DNA of 64,000 nucleotides, taken from contig NZ_JAMXLE010000004.1 in NCBI RefSeq assembly GCF_024055895.1, forward strand, positions 186,001-250,000, read 5' to 3'. Below are positions 62,766 through 64,000 of this stretch, piece after piece. The stretch's first letter is position 1; each line of letters begins with the position of its first letter. A program made the translations under genes and the position numbers. The notes under the pieces are model-generated. The model had not been told where the DNA came from. It was given only the letters and a program-made list of their open reading frames with translations, and did no database searches. Origin of the DNA: Rhizobium sp. L1K21 (GTDB lineage: Bacteria > Pseudomonadota > Alphaproteobacteria > Rhizobiales > Rhizobiaceae).

Positions 62766-63527
62766 ATGCACACGGATATCGTCGATCTCAGGGAATTTTA
62801 CCTGTCGCCGCTTGGGCGGCTGGCGGAGCATTCCATTTCAATGGCCTTGTCTTCGGTCTGGTCGCCGCTGCCGGATGAGCGGTTGGTGGGGCTCGGCTAT
62901 GCGCCGCCCTATCTCGATCGCTTCCGGGCTGACACCGAGCGCACCTTTGCCTTCATGCCCGCCGGTCAAGGGGCTGTGAACTGGCCTTTGGGGGAACCCT
63001 CCTCGACGGCGCTTGTGTTTGACGAGGAACTGCCGCTTCCCGATGCCTCGATTGACCGGGTGCTGATGGTGCATTCGCTGGAATTCACCGAAAGCCCGCG
63101 TGAGACGCTGATGGAGATGTGGCGGATACTTGCGCCGGGCGGTCGGCTGGTGATCGTTGCGCCGAACCGGCGCGGCGTCTGGGCGCGTTTTGACCATACC
63201 CCTTTCGGAGCCGGGCGGCCTTATTCGCGCGGGCAGCTGATGAGCCTGCTGCGCGAAGCGAATTTCACGCCGGGTGCAACCAGCGAGGCGCTGCTTTTTC
63301 CGCCGAGCAGATCGCGGGCGCTTCTGAAGGCACGACAGGGCTTTGAGCGGTTGGGCCGCGTGCTTTGGCCGGTGTTTTCCGGTGTCATCATCGTGGAGGC
63401 CCACAAGCGGCTTTACCAGGGGCTGCCGGTGGCCGAACGAGCCTCACGGCGTGTCTTCGTGCCGGTGCTTGCGCCGCACGGCGTGCCGACCACCCGGATG
63501 CCGCACACCCCTCGACAAACGCCCTGA
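62766..63527 (+). CDS. Class I SAM-dependent methyltransferase
   Basis: A 254-residue methyltransferase. The usual glycine-rich motif I is not obvious at the N-terminus; recognisable pieces are LPLPDASIDRVLMVHSLEFT (motif II/post-II) and EMWRILAPGGRLVIVAPNRR (motif IV/post-IV), in the Methyltransf_11 style. The N-terminal helix (MHTDIVDLREFYLSPLGRLA) is conserved in Rhizobiales members. ATG 62766 follows AGGA. It diverges from gloB, an arrangement seen in related genomes. Substrate unknown. Confidence 0.85.
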   Translation: MHTDIVDLREFYLSPLGRLAEHSISMALSSVWSPLPDERLVGLGYAPPYLDRFRADTERTFAFMPAGQGAVNWPLGEPSSTALVFDEELPLPDASIDRVLMVHSLEFTESPRETLMEMWRILAPGGRLVIVAPNRRGVWARFDHTPFGAGRPYSRGQLMSLLREANFTPGATSEALLFPPSRSRALLKARQGFERLGRVLWPVFSGVIIVEAHKRLYQGLPVAERASRRVFVPVLAPHGVPTTRMPHTPRQTP

Positions 63528-63584
63528 AGCCCTTTATTCCAAGGCCCGCATCAAAGACCTCAGTGTCATTTTTAGGAATTCAAG

Positions 63585-64000
63585 ATGTGTGCCGAGAAGA
63601 CTTCGCCTGTTCCGCGCGCCGGTGTGATGGACATTGCCGCCTATGTGCCAGGCAAGGATCACGTGGAGGGTGTTGCGAAGGTTTACAAGCTTTCGTCCAA
63701 TGAGACGCCTTTCGGCGCAAGCCCTAAGGCGCTTGAAGCTTTCAGGCAGGCGGGTGAACATCTCGAGCTTTATCCCGATGGCCAAGCCGGAGAGCTGCGA
63801 AATGCCATTGCCGATACGCACGGGTTGAATCCGGCCAATATTATCTGCGGCAACGGTTCCGATGAGCTTTTGGGTCTTTTGGCCCATACCTATCTGGGAC
63901 CGGGCGATGAGGCGATCATCACGCAGCACGGATTTCTGGTCTACAAGATCCAGATATTGGCTGCGGGTGCCAAACCTGTTGTCGTTCAGGAGACGGATTT
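63585..64000 (+). CDS. hisC: Histidinol-phosphate aminotransferase, cut by window edge
   Basis: The frame from ATG 63585 encodes [20 protein letters not shown] followed by [20 protein letters not shown], the HisC N-terminal signature, and continues past the right edge after about 138 residues ([20 protein letters not shown]). AGGA lies 8 bases before the start. It is a second HisC-type gene; the first, at 25688-26746, differs clearly in sequence, so this is paralogy and not duplication within the window. Confidence 0.9.
   Translation, partial: MCAEKTSPVPRAGVMDIAAYVPGKDHVEGVAKVYKLSSNETPFGASPKALEAFRQAGEHLELYPDGQAGELRNAIADTHGLNPANIICGNGSDELLGLLAHTYLGPGDEAIITQHGFLVYKIQILAAGAKPVVVQETD

Noticed and set aside
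1-64000. CRISPR arrays, insertion sequences, prophage or tRNA genes
   Set aside because: I read both strands for regularly spaced repeats, transposase motifs, phage structural genes and cloverleaf-like stretches in the gaps and found none.

Overview
The window reads as chromosomal DNA of a Rhizobiales alphaproteobacterium, most likely the Brucella/Ochrobactrum group. Supporting signs are a pyruvate carboxylase very close to the Rhizobium type, the cobS-cobT pair with BolA and J-domain neighbours, a phaR/phaA-phaB block, an OmpR-type regulator followed by a cyclic-nucleotide-binding gene (the arrangement described for Brucella OtpR), many LysR/TetR/DeoR regulators and moderately high GC. I saw no tRNA, rRNA, prophage, insertion sequence or CRISPR array. 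This is mostly core chromosome with a few accessory patches.

Layout. 1-5 kb: a cut LysR regulator, a GT90 (LpsA-like) glycosyltransferase, leuC, a SixA-type phosphatase and an aldo/keto reductase. 5-8.4 kb: dienelactone hydrolase, outer-membrane barrel, CNB protein, OmpR-type regulator and L,D-transpeptidase. 8.4-15.8 kb: accessory metabolism with its own regulators (DeoR-MFS, LysR-SDR, TetR with a two-subunit molybdenum hydroxylase). 15.9-20.7 kb: ispG, a VapBC45-like toxin-antitoxin pair, a MetE-like methyltransferase and an MBL-fold hydrolase. 20.8-33 kb: LuxR-type regulator, pyc, hisC-ispA, mtgA, GST, rpmF, phaR and phaA-phaB. 33.1-34.9 kb: a 1.8-kb gene-free stretch packed with palindromic repeats and one candidate structured RNA. 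34.9-45.8 kb: MFS, DMSP-lyase-like cupin, flavin reductase, PAS-GGDEF-EAL, M20 peptidase, D,D-carboxypeptidase, COG0523 GTPase, TusA-like protein and a lipoprotein L,D-transpeptidase. 46-53 kb: accA, xerD, a 51-aa membrane protein, aroK-aroB-corC, DUF1328, DUF2852, TetR and BolA. 53-64 kb: J-domain protein, cobS-cobT, phytase-like esterase, queuosine-precursor transporter, rpmB, DUF3108, DMT exporter, DUF985 cupin, gloB, methyltransferase and the start of a second hisC.

How the genes work together. phaA/phaB with phaR make and control the polyhydroxybutyrate precursor. pyc feeds oxaloacetate, and aroK/aroB/hisC/leuC serve amino-acid synthesis. ispG and ispA are steps of isoprenoid synthesis. 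cobS/cobT insert cobalt into the aerobic cobalamin ring. Several genes act on the envelope (two L,D-transpeptidases, mtgA, a D,D-carboxypeptidase, a GT90 enzyme).

The points most worth checking are: a probable preQ1-I riboswitch whose pseudoknot would include the start codon of the queuosine-precursor transporter; a VapBC45-like toxin-antitoxin pair; a candidate structured RNA inside the repeat-rich gap; a DddL-like cupin in a non-marine setting; and several repeat or palindrome operators next to regulator genes.
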